Below, piece by piece: positions 1-12,678 of a stretch of 64,000 nt of DNA (positions are counted from its first letter, which is position 1; every line of letters begins with the position of its first letter). A program made the position numbers and the translations under genes. The stretch comes from Linum tenue (taxonomy: Eukaryota > Streptophyta > Magnoliopsida > Malpighiales > Linaceae), in the NCBI GenBank assembly GCA_946122785.1, contig CAMGYJ010000003.1, positions 26,243,811-26,307,810 on the forward strand, in the 5' to 3' direction. Below the pieces are notes generated by a model that saw nothing but the letters and a program-made list of their open reading frames with translations, did no database searches and had not been told where the DNA came from.

Positions 1-1464
1 GTAAGGTCGAGATTTTGCATCTTTGTCACCCATCTGAACAAACTACATTTCAAGAACAAGAAGATTCCTGCAATCACAGTCATATGGGACAAAAGCCCCT
101 TTCTTGGGAAACCGACGTCCACAACGAAACCATATGAAGGTCTCCTAAATCAATCACACCAAGGTCTTCCATGTTGCTGCACAAGGAAAACAGTTGGCAC
201 ATAGTTGGCCACCAACATAAAAGGAGACATCTCAAGGTGACCAGAATCATAATAGTAGCTGAAGTGTCGTACACTCAAATCACCTATAGGAATGAGTGGT
301 GAGCAAAATCAAAAGTGGGAGTGAAAGCGAGCAAAATCAAAAGTGATAGTGAAAGCGAGGGCTTACTGATATTCTCATGGCTTGGCTTACAGTTCTCTTA
401 AAAAAACCAAATTTGGCAACATGGCAACTACCACGCAAAAACGGTTTTATCCAGGTTGCACATACTTCTCGAAAGCAAATTCTTGATATGGCTTTCCGTT
501 TTACTTCTCTAATAAATGTTTTCAAACATTTTTGCATTTATCTTAAATCAAGATTGATAAAGTCACTCTTTGTTTCAGAGAATAGAAAGTGAGTAACAGA
601 TCTACGGGGGGCAAAAATGGTGCACCATGGGAGAAGGGAAAGTTTGAGTACCCAAGAATCGGATTAATCAACTTTTCACTCATGAGTTGATGAAGAAATC
701 TCAAGGAATTTGAGAACATTCAAATCTCATTAAACCATCCAAGTTATTATCCTTCAACTTCATGTTCAGAAGGAGAAGGAACCAATATACTGCACATACC
801 AAGAGATGCACAACTCTGAAATATGTGGGTCCAAACTTGACCGACAAAAAGAACAGAGATAAAACACATCATCACCTTACCTCACAAAGTATATATTCGC
901 GCAACTACCACCAAGAAGATATACCTCAAGATAACAAGTTCAAAGTCGCTTCAGGATAAGCATGAACTATGTATCGAGTTGATCAAAAGGGATTGACAAT
1001 CTTGGAAGATGAGCAATTTAAAGGAAACCCGGGCAAAAAAATTTGCATAGAAATTATAAAAATGCATCACGTCCTCTTTTTCACTGAACACTCACGACTT
1101 CATCAACATGATTCATCACACAACCAATTTCAAAAATCATTTTGAAACTCCTTAAACAACATCATCATATGTTAAAATGGATCATGCATTCCTTGCTAAC
1201 AATTCCCAAAATAACTCATACATTTAGTTGGATTTCCAATGTCTGTTTAAAGAAATCATTGCAGGATGCAACACTGCATTCACATGAATTCTTCAAGTCT
1301 CACGTTTAGCTTTCACGTGCATTTATGACAAGCCATAACAATCGGTTTAGGTACATCCTAAACAAATACCAGGAACATACGATATCGGTGCTGGTGAACA
1401 ATCACGAGCCTTCTAATGGATTTGTTTCGTCTCCTATCAACGATATTATAAAAACCCTAGTCAA

Positions 1465-2125
1465 TTTGCTTTGTCGACTATCACGAGCAAATCAGACAAT
1501 CTTTGCGACTTGATCCGTCGGCTATGATGGACAAATAAAAAATTACCTGATAAGTTTGTTTCGTCGACTATCACGAGCAAATTAAAAATCTCCTTCTAAA
1601 CTTGTTCTGTCGACTATCACCGGCAATTTAGAAATTAACTAGTCAATTTGTTTCGTCGTCTATCACAAGCAAATTAGACCCTGCTAAACTTGTTTCGTCG
1701 ACTATCACAGACAATTCAAAAAACTACTTAGTCAATTTTTTTCGTCGACTATCACGAGAAAATTAACTTCTAAAGTTGTTCCGTCGATTATCACGGACAG
1801 TTTAGAAAACCAAGTCAATTTGCTTCATCGGCTTTCACGAGCAAATGAAATCCCTCCTTCTAAAGTTGTTCCGTCGATTATCACGGGCAACCTAGAAGTT
1901 ACCTAGTCAATTTACTTTGTCAATTATCACGAGCAAATTAGACTCCCTACTAAACTTGTTCCGTAGACTATCACGGACAATTTAGAGAACCTTGTCAATT
2001 TGCTTCGTCGACTATCACGAGAAAATTACACCCTCTACGAAACATGTTCCGTCAACTATCACCAGCAGTTTAGAAAACGTAGTCAATTTGCTTCGTTGAC
2101 TATCACTGGCAATCTAGAAAACCTT
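1465..2125. repeat. Minisatellite array, about 45-50 bp period
   Basis: About fourteen degenerate copies of a unit built around the core GTCGACTATCACGAGCAAAT alternate between two flavours, one ending in 'gagcaaatta' and one in 'ggacaattta', giving a roughly 90-100 bp dimer. The array lies inside the retrotransposon 3' region and has no coding potential. Confidence 0.8.
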
Positions 2126-2390
2126 TACCCGTTGTGCACACTGCAAGGGGGGTAACCAAATTCCTGAGTCTGGATACCACAACCGAAAAAACCTTTACCC
2201 ACTCTGCATCATCGCAAGGGGGAAACCAAATTCCCGAGTCTGCTTACTGCAATCGAAAAAAAACCCTTTACCCACTTTGCATACCACAAGCAGAGAACCG
2301 AATTCCCAAATATGCTTACCGCAACGGAAAAACCTTCACCCACTCTGCATACCACACGAGCCAACCAAATTCCAAAGTCTTCCCTACAAC
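2120..2390. repeat. Minisatellite array, about 70-75 bp period, 3-4 copies
   Basis: Repeats contain 'accaaattcc', 'gagtctg', then 'ctttacccactctgcat'. Copies are visible near 2,130, 2,200, 2,275 and 2,340. It joins the preceding and following arrays with almost no spacer. Confidence 0.75.
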
Positions 2391-3480
2391 CACGGGAGCA
2401 AGTCAATACCTCACGGGAGCTGAGGAGCGCCCCAACCATTCAAAACCTCACAGGAGCTGGCGAGCCCCTCTATCATTCAACAATGCACGGGAGTTGAGGA
2501 GCACCTCGACCATTCAAAACCTCACAGGAGCTGACGAGCCCCTCTACCACTCAATAACGCACGGGAGTTGAGGAGCACCCCTATCAAATTAATACCTCAC
2601 AGGATCTGGCGAGCCCCTCTACCAATCAATATCTCACGGGAGCTGAGGAGCGCCCCTACCATTCAATACCTCACAGGAGCTGGCGAGCCCCTCTATCATT
2701 CAACAACGCACGGGAGCTGAGGAGCACCCCTACCAATCAATACCTCACGGGATCTGAGGAGCGCCCCAACCATTCAAAACCTCACAGGAGCTGGCGAGCC
2801 CCTCTATCAGTCAACAAATCTTGGGAGCTGAGGAGCGCCCCGACCATTCAAAACCTCACAGAAGCTGACGAGCCCCTCTACCACTCAATAATGCACAGGA
2901 GCTGAGGAGCATCCCTACCAAATTAATACCTCACAGCAGCTGGTGAGCCCTTCTATCATTCAACAACGCACGGGAGATGAAGAGCGCCCAACCATTCAAA
3001 ACCTCATAAGAGCTGGCGAGCCCCTCTATCATTCAACAACGCACGAGAGCTGAGGAGCACCCCTACCAATCAATACCTCATGGGAGCTGAGGAGCGCCTC
3101 AACCATTCAAAACCTCACAGGAGCTGGTGAGCCCCTCTATCATTCAACAACGCTTGGGAGCTGAGGAGCGCCCCGACCATTCAAAACCTCACAGGAGCTG
3201 ACGAGCCCCTCTACCACTCAATAACGCAAGGGAGCTGAGGAGCATCCCTACCAAATTAATACCTCACAAGAGCTGGCTGGCGAGCCCCTCTACCATTCAA
3301 CAACGCACGAGAGATGAGGAGCACCCCTACCAAATTAATACCTCATAGGAGCTGGCGAGCCCCTTTACCAATCAATATCTCACGGGAGCTGAGAATGCCC
3401 CTACCATTCAATACCTCACAGGATCTGGCGAGCCCCTCTATCATTCAACAACGCACGAGAGATAAAGAGAGTCTCCACCA
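2390..3480. repeat. Minisatellite array, 37-bp half units in a 74-bp dimer
   Basis: Two related half units alternate: one with 'cacgggagctgaggagc' and one with 'cacaggagctggcgagccc'. Successive copies of the second start 74-75 bp apart at about 2,451, 2,525, 2,599 and 2,674, then the register drifts. Roughly 28-30 half units are present. Short open frames here are translations of the repeat, not genes. Confidence 0.85.
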
Positions 3481-3818
3481 TTAAATACCTAACTGGAATT
3501 GGCAAGCATTAAAGAAATAAAGCATATGATGATTAACAAGCATAAGAAAATCTGTCAACGTTGTCGAGCGTCAAAAAATTACACTAGAGTGAATACCAGA
3601 AAATTCGTAAATTTCCCTTCATTGACGGAGGCTATCAAGAAATTTGAAGTCTTAGCAATCAGCGATCTCACAAAAGCCCACAAAATTACTCACAGTCCTC
3701 GCATCGTCCTCAAATCACATCCTATCTCAAGGACCCTAACACAACCATCATGCTATTTTTTGAAAATGTGGTGTCTTTATAGGAACTTTGTATAACTCTT
3801 TATACAAAGAGATATACA

Positions 3819-3830
3819 AAGGGGGGCAAC
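3819..3830 (+). promoter_or_regulatory. Polypurine tract for plus-strand priming
   Basis: AAAGGGGGGCAAC lies immediately upstream of the LTR start TGTAGACACC. The position and composition fit the PPT of a plant gypsy element. Confidence 0.75.
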
Positions 3831-6800
3831 TGTAGACACCACATTTTGTCCGGAGCAACCATCCTACTCAAAACTCAGAAGAATATCCAACTTAAAAAGA
3901 AAACTCAAGTGAAAGTTTGGACGAGGTAGGTTGAGATTAGCAGTGGCGAATCAAAAAGTACCAACAATTTCCCAATCCGCTTTTTATTTAGTTCGAATAT
4001 TTGTACTAGGTAGGATTAGCAGTAGCTAATGGCTACCAAATTCGCTTTATTTAGAATAGCAATAGTATGTCGTCCCGAACTATACTAATATCATTGTATG
4101 GGGTTAACGATTGGTGGCATAGGTTTGAAATTGGTCGAATGGGATAGGAGGACAATGGTAATCTTACTAATATTGATCGAAATTCGTAGTTACCAACTAT
4201 TTATTTAGAAGTCGGGATTTGGGTTACGATTGGGGAAAGCAAGCGAATTGGGTTGGAGAGAATCATTGAAATGTTTGGAGCCATGCATTTCAATAATTAT
4301 ATCAACTTTCTAATGATAAGTCAAAAAATAATTACATGCCTAATTACAAATTATACACTTAATAATTATTACATTTAGATGAACAAATAAAAACATTAAG
4401 TATAAAAAAAAAGAGAAGACTTCTTCAATATTTGGCACCAATCAGAATTTGTTGTGTATTGTTCAACTATGCACAGATCCAAATTCAAAGAAGATAGAGA
4501 TTTCTATTAACATTGTCTTTCAAATTAACATGCTCTTTAGTGCATACTTGCAGTCGGATCTTATTTTAGTGCTTCCTAGTAAATTTTGAGTTGTTACTCG
4601 ATCTAGAGCCCTAACTATTCAAGCTAATATGTTCGCAAGTCACAAACACGATTGTCAAAACTTTGTTACTTTGGTGGGAATAGCTATCTTTAAATGATCA
4701 TAAACCCTTTTTACTCGATTGATAGATAACTATAAATTCAAAACAACAAAAAGAATTCAAATTATACCCTTGGGAGAGTATTTTAAAATACCTCTTTTTG
4801 TGTTTAAGGGCACCCGCTTTTTACCCAATTACCAAAATTTGGTAATTACAAAGTCCTCATTTAGTTATTATTTTGTATGCCAAACACAATAAAAGCCCTA
4901 ATGTCATTGAGAATTTCATCTGTTACCAATTCGTATAAGCCTTTTTAATCAATCGTTTAACCAAATCCCAACTCTAGAGAGATTCCTACCAAATTGATGG
5001 TCATAACTCATAATCAGTAGATGTGATTTCCAATTACCCTAGGATCATTATAGATTTTCAAAATTTAATAAAAATTTAATAAAGCAAGTTCTCTACCTTA
5101 TCGAAAACCAAACATTAAAGCTAAACAAACCTAACAGGAGCTCTAACAAAATTTACTTTCATAACACCAAAGAGATTTATAAACAATCATGGCCACGATA
5201 ACCAAACCATCCACTTTAGGTTTAGAAAAGGTATCACCTAGTTTCTTCAAACTGAAGAGATCTTCAAAAATCAAGGAGATCAAGAGTTAGAATCCCAAAT
5301 AATAATAATAAACTAAAAAACCCAGAATAGCAAAAAATCAAAACAAAAGAACCTACCCAAAACCAAACCCTCGCCGTCGGTTCTGGCTCCGACCGTGCCG
5401 CCAACGACTTCCGCCTCTCCCTTTCTTCTCTTGGCGGAGATCCGAAACAAAAAAAAAACTGAAACACGTTAAATCTCGATGTAATGCATAAATCGAACAA
5501 AAATGAGCATGCATGTGAGAAGGAGCTTACCAAAGAGTGAGATCTCCCCGTTGTCGCCTCTATTCCAAATAGAAGGAAGAGATCGAGGTCGGGGCTAAAC
5601 AGATCTAGTATTCCTCCTAGATTTTGGGCTGATTTCCGGAAAATAAACAATGAAAATGATTAGAATGGCGAAATCCCTAAAAATCAGACCTAAAGATAAT
5701 AGAGAATCATAAAAAGGGGGGAAGGTAAACCAACCTTCGATTTTAGCCTCGTCACCGTTGCTGGCGGTGCATGCCTCCAGATCGCCGTTGGCAACACCCT
5801 TCCTCGTCTTCCCTTTTCGTATCCAGAAGCAATGAGAAGGGGAGAGTTTGGGGAGTAGTAGAGGAGAAGGTTCGCGTCGCCATCCCTCTCGGTTTAGAGA
5901 GACGGCAAGAACACGAAGAGAAGGAAGAAGGAGAGGGCGGCGCTTTGCGGCTAGGGTTTCGTTGTGTGGAAGGGAAGGAGAGAGGGAGAGAGGTGAGGCA
6001 AAGGCGGCGCGGGTCTGCTAAAGTTCCGTTTTTGCTCCTCGAAGAGAGACGTGAGAGGGAGAGGGAGAGAGGAGCGAGAGATGGAGATGAGAGAATGAGT
6101 GAGGCGACCGTTTGATTAGGGTTAAAATTAGGGTGTAATTTTGGTCTCAACAGATCAATTTATACCCACATGCAAAAGACCAAATTGCCCCTAGGTTTTC
6201 TAAACATTTACGTGGTCCTGCCACCGTCCTTTTGAGCAATTACGAAATTACCCCTCCCCTTTCTCTGAAACAAAAAAAAAAAGCCACGATAAAACTGGGG
6301 TGAGCGAGTGCGTTTAGTGACTGGCAATTTAACCAGTTGGGATACTCGCCCATCATGCGTAATTATAATAATCCCGCTTAGTTTTATTTGTTTAAAGTCC
6401 TTAATACGATATGTTAAATGCGGATTAAGTTAGTTTTGCTTCTTTTCTGATACATCGAATTTCTTCTTAATAATTAAAATTCTTGCATTCATTTTAGTAA
6501 CATCATAATAATCTAATTAAAATTCTATGAACCAAATTATAATGCAACGATAATGTTCAGTGGGCCGTGATAAAAGTTAGGATTAAAACTATCAAAGTTA
6601 ACAAAAACCCTTAATACGAGAACCATTATAGGTGTAACGTGACAAAAGTCATACAATCAAATTATCAAAGTTATAACGAACTACGTGGACTTTGATCCCG
6701 TATTACGGGTACGTAGGCAATTGATAAGGTTCGAGTCCAACTAACCAATTAATTTTATCTTTTAATTTTTTCGTCAGTGAGCGTATAATTAAATTAAAAT

Positions 6801-7190
6801 TAACACGATTTAATTTCTTTAGTGGTCCAGTAAGGCCCTAAAAATATCTAATCATGAACTAAACGTCCATTGTCGTATTAGTTTATTATTAGGCAATATA
6901 TTAATAATCCAGTGGGATTTTAAAAATACAAAATTATTACCAAAATAACACCCAACACACATTCAACTTATCAACTTAAGTAGTACCGATTTAGGGCGTT
7001 GTGGGGTGTGATTTCACTTCCCCACACGTAACCGTACTCTCGAACCTGAATCTTTTAACCGCATACCATATCTCGGTTCTGACCCTAAGGTTAGAGCCGA
7101 TTCGAGTGTTCGATGCACTCCAAGTAAGATCGATGGCAACTCCCAAAAAGCGAAAGCGACGACCTCGACCCCGGAGGGACGGTTGCGACA
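3831..7190 (+). mobile_element. 3' LTR of Tat/Ogre-like gypsy element (3.36 kb)
   Basis: The LTR begins TGTAGACACC after the PPT and ends GGTTGCGACA, giving canonical TG...CA ends. Near its 3' end it has a 'ctacgtggactttgatccc' and 'gggtacgtaggca' stretch that is typical of Tat/Ogre LTR ends. The next base (7,191) resumes a copia integrase reading frame on the minus strand, which fixes the right border. The first five flanking bases, TCATG, would be the right TSD; the left copy is outside the window. A GC/GA-rich section (about 5,350-6,130) gives open frames on both strands that look like low-complexity artefacts. Confidence 0.8.
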
Positions 7191-7850
7191 TCATGATCAA
7201 TAAACCAGACAAAGTAGCGATAGCCCAGACGAGAAATAACAGCAGATGGTTCCCACAAATCTGTATGAACTAGGTCGAATGGAGACTCATAGATCATAGT
7301 ACTCGAAGAGGACTGAGAAGTCTTAGCTTCAATACAGCTAACACAAGCAGAAGGATGCATAGATACCGATGAATCCATATGTCCTGCTAATAAATTATTC
7401 CAGAACATACTGTATAATCGAGCAGTATGAGGATGACCCAACCGACAATGCCATAAATCTCAAATAGTACCCTTAACAGAAAAGTTCAACGGTTTAAATG
7501 AATATCCCATGATCCAGTACAACTACTCCACAACCTTTCTCCAGCACCCTCTTCTCGCGTCAAATCCTGCGACAGCCCCACACCATAACTCCCAGCTGAC
7601 TTCTGATATTGATTCAGCACGAAAAGTCGACCTTGCTTACTTCCCGTCCCTATTACCTTCCCTATCATCTGATCATGCACAACACATCCACCTGAATTAA
7701 AAGTAACCTTACACCCCTCTTCAGCCAACTGCCCAACTGAGACCAAATTAGGCACCAACTTTGGTACATAGAGAGTATTAGGAAGAGTAAATAATCAATC
7801 CGCTCGTCATGACGTGTGAACATAACTCATCTATATTCCATTCTCTTTGG
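7191..7850 (-). pseudogene. Ty1/copia pol remnant (protease end, GAG-pre-integrase, integrase start)
   Basis: Read on the minus strand, 7,790-7,486 encodes the segment after the protease with 'LVPNLVSVGQLAEEGCKV' and 'IGTGSKQGRLFVL'. After a short disrupted stretch, 7,441-7,191 encodes a GAG-pre-integrase end with 'CVSCIEAK' and the integrase start with 'SPFDLVHTDLWEPS' and 'GYRYFVWFID'. The frame stops abruptly at 7,191 where the gypsy LTR begins, so the gypsy element inserted into this copia integrase. The rest of pol (RT, RNase H) should lie left of the window. Upstream of about 7,850 I lose similarity. Frame breaks show it is dead. Confidence 0.8.
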
Positions 7851-8176
7851 AGGCTGCATCTAAAACCTCTTCGTTCTCCTTGCCTCAGTTTCGACATGAC
7901 ATGTAAAAATAACTCGTACATGCAATTTTTTTGTAGGAAGACAAACACCATAGGCGTGCCAATTCGTATAAGTAAAAGCCGTTCTTGGATGATTCCAATT
8001 ACGTAAAAAAAAGACAGTGATGAAACCCCATATAAAACATCGATTAGGTGGGTACCAAAAGGAAGGTTGTGTCCTTTGTTAGCTATATAGTCAGCACTAA
8101 GAAGCGCAGTTACATTATCTCAATCGTTCATCATGCCATCAAAACTACTCATAGCAAACAATAGGGAATGAAGAGA
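7851..8176. other. No recognisable gene
   Basis: On the minus strand this would be the 5' part of the copia remnant, but I see no protease or gag motif with confidence. It ends at the TSD of the solo LTR. Confidence 0.5.
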
Positions 8177-8181
8177 ATGCT

Positions 8182-9795
8182 TGATTCGGGCCTCATTTTA
8201 TCCCCGTTTCCCTTGGGCATTTGTGGAATTTGTGCTCCTAAAAGGGTGGTTTTATGCTAGGTTTTGTGTGTTTCAGTGTGTTTGAGGATCTAACAGGTGA
8301 AACCAACCCGAAGTCGAAAGTTGGAAGAAAAGGAGCAAAGACCGGGCAAAGGGAGTGATAGGCCATGTTCACGGTTTCCCATTGGAGTTCACAGTCTCCT
8401 AAGGCCGTGAACCGCAAAGCGCCCAGGGCGAATTCAGAGGTTATTGACGCCGAGTGAGTTCACCGTCACCAAGACCTTGAACTTTGAGTGCAAACCGTGA
8501 ACTTAAGTGAGTGAAGCGGTGCGTTTCGACACAGCACTCCGAGTTCACGGACGCGTTGAAGAGTTCACGGCTGTGAACTGAGCCCGATCTCAGTATAAAA
8601 TGTGTGCTGAAAGGAAGAAGAGGGGAGCTCCATTTTTAGGTTAGGTTTTCATTTTCAGGATAAAGAGGATTCTAGTGAGAGGTTAGGGTTACTTCTAGAG
8701 TGAGAAAGTGCAAATCAAAGGAGGAAGAAGGAGCTTTGGGCTTGTTCCTCGCTAGAGGATTGAAGATTTCTTCATCTCAAGGGTGTATCAAGCAACAAAG
8801 AGGAAGGATTGGCATCACTTCATGGTTGTTTCTTCCCCTTTTGTTGTTTCCCTTTGTCTAGCTATGGAATAGCCTACCTACTCACTTGGGTATTGTGAAC
8901 CCTAGTCTATCTATGTGTTAGGATGTAAGAACATGAACCTATGGTGCTGTTTGAGTGTTTTCTATGATATTTGAGGTATTATTCATGAATGATTGAGTGT
9001 GCTAACTCTAACTCAATATTAAAATTGACCTAGAGGGTGGAAATCCCCTTTTGGTCCAATAGGAAGCTAGACTTCTTAGCCACTTGGGTAACCTCCTTTA
9101 GGTCGATTTAAGACCAAAATCTCAAATATCGGAGTAGGGCCGTGATTCCACCGGGATAGGTCTCTCCGCCGACCGGATTAAGTTCCGAGGGTTTGGTTTG
9201 CAATCCTTAGTCGGCTAGTTGAGAGGGTTAGGTTTCCTAGCATATCGTTGTCACCCTTAGCCAAAATTTTAAGTGATTTAGCTTTCTAATTGTTGTAATG
9301 ATTCTCAATTAGCTGACAAAAAGAGATAGAGATCTCCTTGGTTGATCGGTAATGAGGGCTAGGTTCCCTAGCTATGAATCATAATCTTTCACCTAACGGT
9401 TAATAGAGCTAGTTCCCCTAGCTTATAATTGTTGATTTCCCCTCATTGATCGACTAAGGGAGTTTGTTTCTAGCTAGTGGCGCCCACCTTGCGGTGTATG
9501 AACACTTTCTTCACACTAGAGCTTTGTTTGTCCCTTCCTAGGGGGAGCAATACCCAGGTGAAGTCCCCTCAAGTAGAATTCTCCTCCATTTACTTTCCTT
9601 GTCTGTTCATTTTGTAGTTTTCTTAGCTTTAAACCCAAAAACGTTTGCTAGATAACAATCTAAGCGATTGAAGTAGGGATATATGGACTGGTCCGGGTCG
9701 ACATTCTAAATACTTTCCCTATACTGCACCCGAATAGAGTTTAAAAACTTGGGCTCTAGTCGGGATTAATTTGTGGTGTAGTTTCGTGCGAGTCA
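8182..9795 (+). mobile_element. Solo LTR (1,614 bp) with TSD ATGCT
   Basis: The element starts TGATTCGGGC and ends GTGCGAGTCA and is flanked by exact ATGCT duplications at 8,177-8,181 and 9,796-9,800. A TATA box (TATAAAATG, about 8,595) follows a segment rich in 'gttcacgg' and 'gtgaac' words, and the 3' end has the 'ggtgtagtttcgtgcgagtca' style of long gypsy LTRs. No PBS, PPT or coding region adjoins, so this is a solo LTR left by LTR-LTR recombination. The family could be Athila-like, but I cannot prove it. Confidence 0.85.
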
Positions 9796-9803
9796 ATGCT
9801 TAC

Positions 9804-10679
9804 CAAGGTTGTCATACCCTTATCCGACCGACCGGTCTGACCGGGTCCGACCAGAACTGGGCATGCAAACGGCTCCAACCAACCATATTTTGGACTAGCC
9901 AGTAACCGGTCAAAATCACTCAAAATCGTGAAAACCCGGGGTCTGACCAGTTGTCGCGGCTTTCGGTTATTGACTAAATCTAACTTCTAAACCTAACTCT
10001 CATTTCCCTTCTGCCTAGCGAGCTAGCAGCCAACAGTTGCTCTCATCTCTCCAAAATCCAACTCCGTCCTTTCGCCTGCATTTGCTCCTCAACCCCCGAC
10101 TCGCCGTTTGCTCCCATCTTCGACGATGGCTCCCCGCGCGTCGCTTGATGCCGCCCACGCGATGCCAAATCTAACATCTCTCTTTTCTTTCTTGTCCATT
10201 GATCATGGGCTCTCTATAAGTTTTCCTTGGTGCTCTCATCGGATTGTCAGGTTGAGGTCATCCTTTGGATTGGATTTTGCAGGTTTCTTCTTGTGGCTTC
10301 TTTCTGTCCGGCGGGTTCTGAGTCATCAGAATCCTTCTCCACTAGCGACTACTCCATTTAGGTGGCGGTTGTGCCCCTCTAGGTGGCGACTGCTCCATCT
10401 CTAGGGAGATGGAATTCGGTTGGGTTCTTAAGGTTTGTTCGGGCCCAAAAAGTAATGAGGGGTTTTGCTTTATTTATGGGCTGATGTAATGAATTTTTCT
10501 ATGTTATTAATTTCTTTTCATGAGTCGCCCTAAAATCTGTGACAAAAATGGTTCCCCAATATCCATTATCCATCTTTCCTATCAAAATCGGTTTAAACCA
10601 ACTGAACCCAGATCTAACCATTAAACCTCAAACCCCTTGCCAAACCGACTTGATAACTTAACCCAGTTTGACAACCTTG
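9804..10679. mobile_element. Non-autonomous hAT-type element (876 bp)
   Basis: The inverted termini start CAAGGTTGTCA at 9,804 and end TGACAACCTTG at 10,679. Exact 8-bp duplications ATGCTTAC lie at 9,796-9,803 and 10,680-10,687. An 8-bp TSD and a CA(A/G)GG-type terminus are hAT hallmarks. The interior has repeated 'ccggtc' and 'accggtt' words near both ends and no transposase. The open frame at 10,108-10,404 is unsupported. A second member with the same terminus is at 19,324-19,842. Confidence 0.85.
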
Positions 10680-10688
10680 ATGCTTACC

Positions 10689-10766
10689 TTTGTGATCAAC
10701 TGGTTGCCCCCGAATTCAGGAATCCATCTGTCCAAACTAAATCCAAGACGTTGATGCTGCATAACC

Positions 10767-10803
<37 letters not shown>

Positions 10804-12678
10804 GCGGTGGCTTCGATACGTGGTGCGGCGACGTTCCTTTTCTGCACTCCTCTTAATGGGGAAAGTAGATCTCGTCAGTAAACTATAGGTGAATAACTAT
10901 GCATAATATTTTCCCATTTAATCTTTAACCGACGATTTCTCTCTTGTTTTAAGTCAAAATTTAAATTTTTTGTACGGATAAATCATATTAATTGCGCTCT
11001 TCAAAATGATATTCACTTTGATATATTTTTTAAACAAAACAAATTAAGGCATTTTTTACCAGTCCATACCATGGTGGTATTGATTGGTATTAAAATAAGA
11101 GTATACAATATGGTAAGAAAGTGTACCACAAGATACCACCCATAATTTTTTCGATCCAAATAGATCATGATTAACTCGTTCCGTCTGTGCAAATATATTC
11201 AAAAACGACTTCAAAACAAAGGAGATGCCATATGTAAGGAGTTGGTAACGAGAGGTATGAAAAAAAAATCTCAAACAATATTGAAAATAGATATCATTTT
11301 GTAGAGCACAACGAACTTGTTCTATCTGTGCAAAAAAAAAAAAATATTAAAATCCAAGTTGGAACAAAGAAGATAAGAGCCGATTAAGAAAAATAGAGAA
11401 AATAAAAATGTCTTTAATTCTCCACTCTTAGATCTGGATTTTCTGAGCCCGCTTAGAAAGTAAGGTCCAAATTTAGTTATGCACCCTAACAACCCTTATA
11501 ACGAAATTCGTAGCTTCTATGGAACTCGATAGCGTTTTGAAATATAATCCTCAAACCTCAATCAGTTTAACATAGAACCAATCGATCTATTAATTAATTT
11601 TTAAAAATGAATTTACTAGTCGGCTCCAGCACCCATTAACTTATTCTTGCGCAAACCAACGGTAATATTATCATCAAGGATTATACGGGTACAAATGTGA
11701 AGCATGAGTTTCGCAAGGAAATTGAATCAAACCAGACATGAGGGATATGTGGTTTGGTTATGGTCCAACCAATATTGGTTACTCAATTATCGGTTAACTA
11801 GTTTATGACTTATCAATAATAGAATCGATTACTGACGAGAACTAACGGGTAAATGAGTAATCGATTATTGCTTACCTGACCGGTTAATCAGATTATCGAC
11901 ACTAAAATCCCCAAATGTCAAAATTGAGTAAAATACCCTTGAAACCTTTTAAATTTTGAAATACGCCATCATACTTAAATGTTTCTTATTTTTCTCAAAA
12001 TTGCTACATCAACCAAACGAACACCACTGCCCAGACTAATTTATGACTAATAGACTACTAGTATGAGTAGACGACTTTGGAACCTTGTTAACACTCGCGG
12101 AGCTATTACCTCCGCGCTGCTATCCCATTGTTCTTTCTTCGAGATTTCCTCTTCCTCTTCCATGTCGTCTTCTTCTTCTTCATTTGTCTCTCCCTTATGA
12201 GCTAATCTCCTTTGTTGTTTGGATGAGATGAACTCTAGCCATGTTTCTTTGAATTGATTGAATCAATATAAATGTAGATGTTTGTTTTCCTTTGATCGAC
12301 CATTAACTTATCTTTTGCGTACCAATAATATGATACTAATAGAGAATATAAATATGTGATCAATTAATAATGAACAGACAACTATTATTCTTTCTTTTTC
12401 ATTATAAATTACTTTTGAGTTTAGTTTAGGTGTTCGAATAGTTAGAATGATAAATGAGTTGAGCTGGACGAAACCAAGAAATAACCCCTCACGAGCTCGA
12501 GCTGAACTTATAAGCTAATTAATGAGCGGAACTCGAGTAGAGCTCGTGAGGTCAAGTCAAATTAGAGTAAAACATTATCCAAGGTTCGACCAAACTTATT
12601 TCAGCTCGTCTCATTCACAATCATATCCCGAAGCAATCTTTGAAGTGAGGAGTTAAGGTTCTATCCAACACTCTAATA
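10689..12678. other. Intergenic, no gene seen
   Basis: AT-rich sequence with a CT microsatellite near 10,770 and scattered low-copy-looking motifs. The 11,760-11,890 stretch has repeated 'ggttaac' and 'taatcgatta' words, and 12,480-12,620 has repeated 'gagctcgag' words. Either could be a decayed MITE, but I could not find termini with TSDs. Confidence 0.5.
10769..10801. repeat. (CT)n microsatellite
   Basis: An uninterrupted CT run of about 33 bases. Confidence 0.95.

Larger units (their letters stand above)
1..3830 (+). mobile_element. 3' internal region of a Tat/Ogre-like Ty3/gypsy element
   Basis: This stretch ends in a purine-rich tract directly before an LTR that starts TGTAGACACC, so it is the internal 3' part of a + strand LTR retrotransposon whose 5' LTR and pol lie left of the window. 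I find no gag or pol motif and no long open frame here. From about 1,465 to 3,480 it is made of three successive tandem arrays (annotated separately). Large non-coding, repeat-bearing 3' regions are known from the Tat/Ogre group. Assignment rests on LTR termini and layout, not on a protein domain. Confidence 0.72.

Noticed and set aside
2134..2571. 145-codon + strand open frame
   Set aside because: Translation of the minisatellite arrays, repeating the unit.
1465..3480. CRISPR-like array
   Set aside because: Repeats are degenerate and contiguous with no unique spacers, in a eukaryotic retrotransposon.
5264..6150. Two minus-strand open frames of about 130 codons inside the 3.36-kb LTR
   Set aside because: Low-complexity Ser/Pro/Arg-rich translations of a GA/CT-rich LTR segment; open on both strands and without any domain.
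10108..10404. 98-codon + strand open frame
   Set aside because: Lies wholly inside a non-autonomous hAT element and has no domain.
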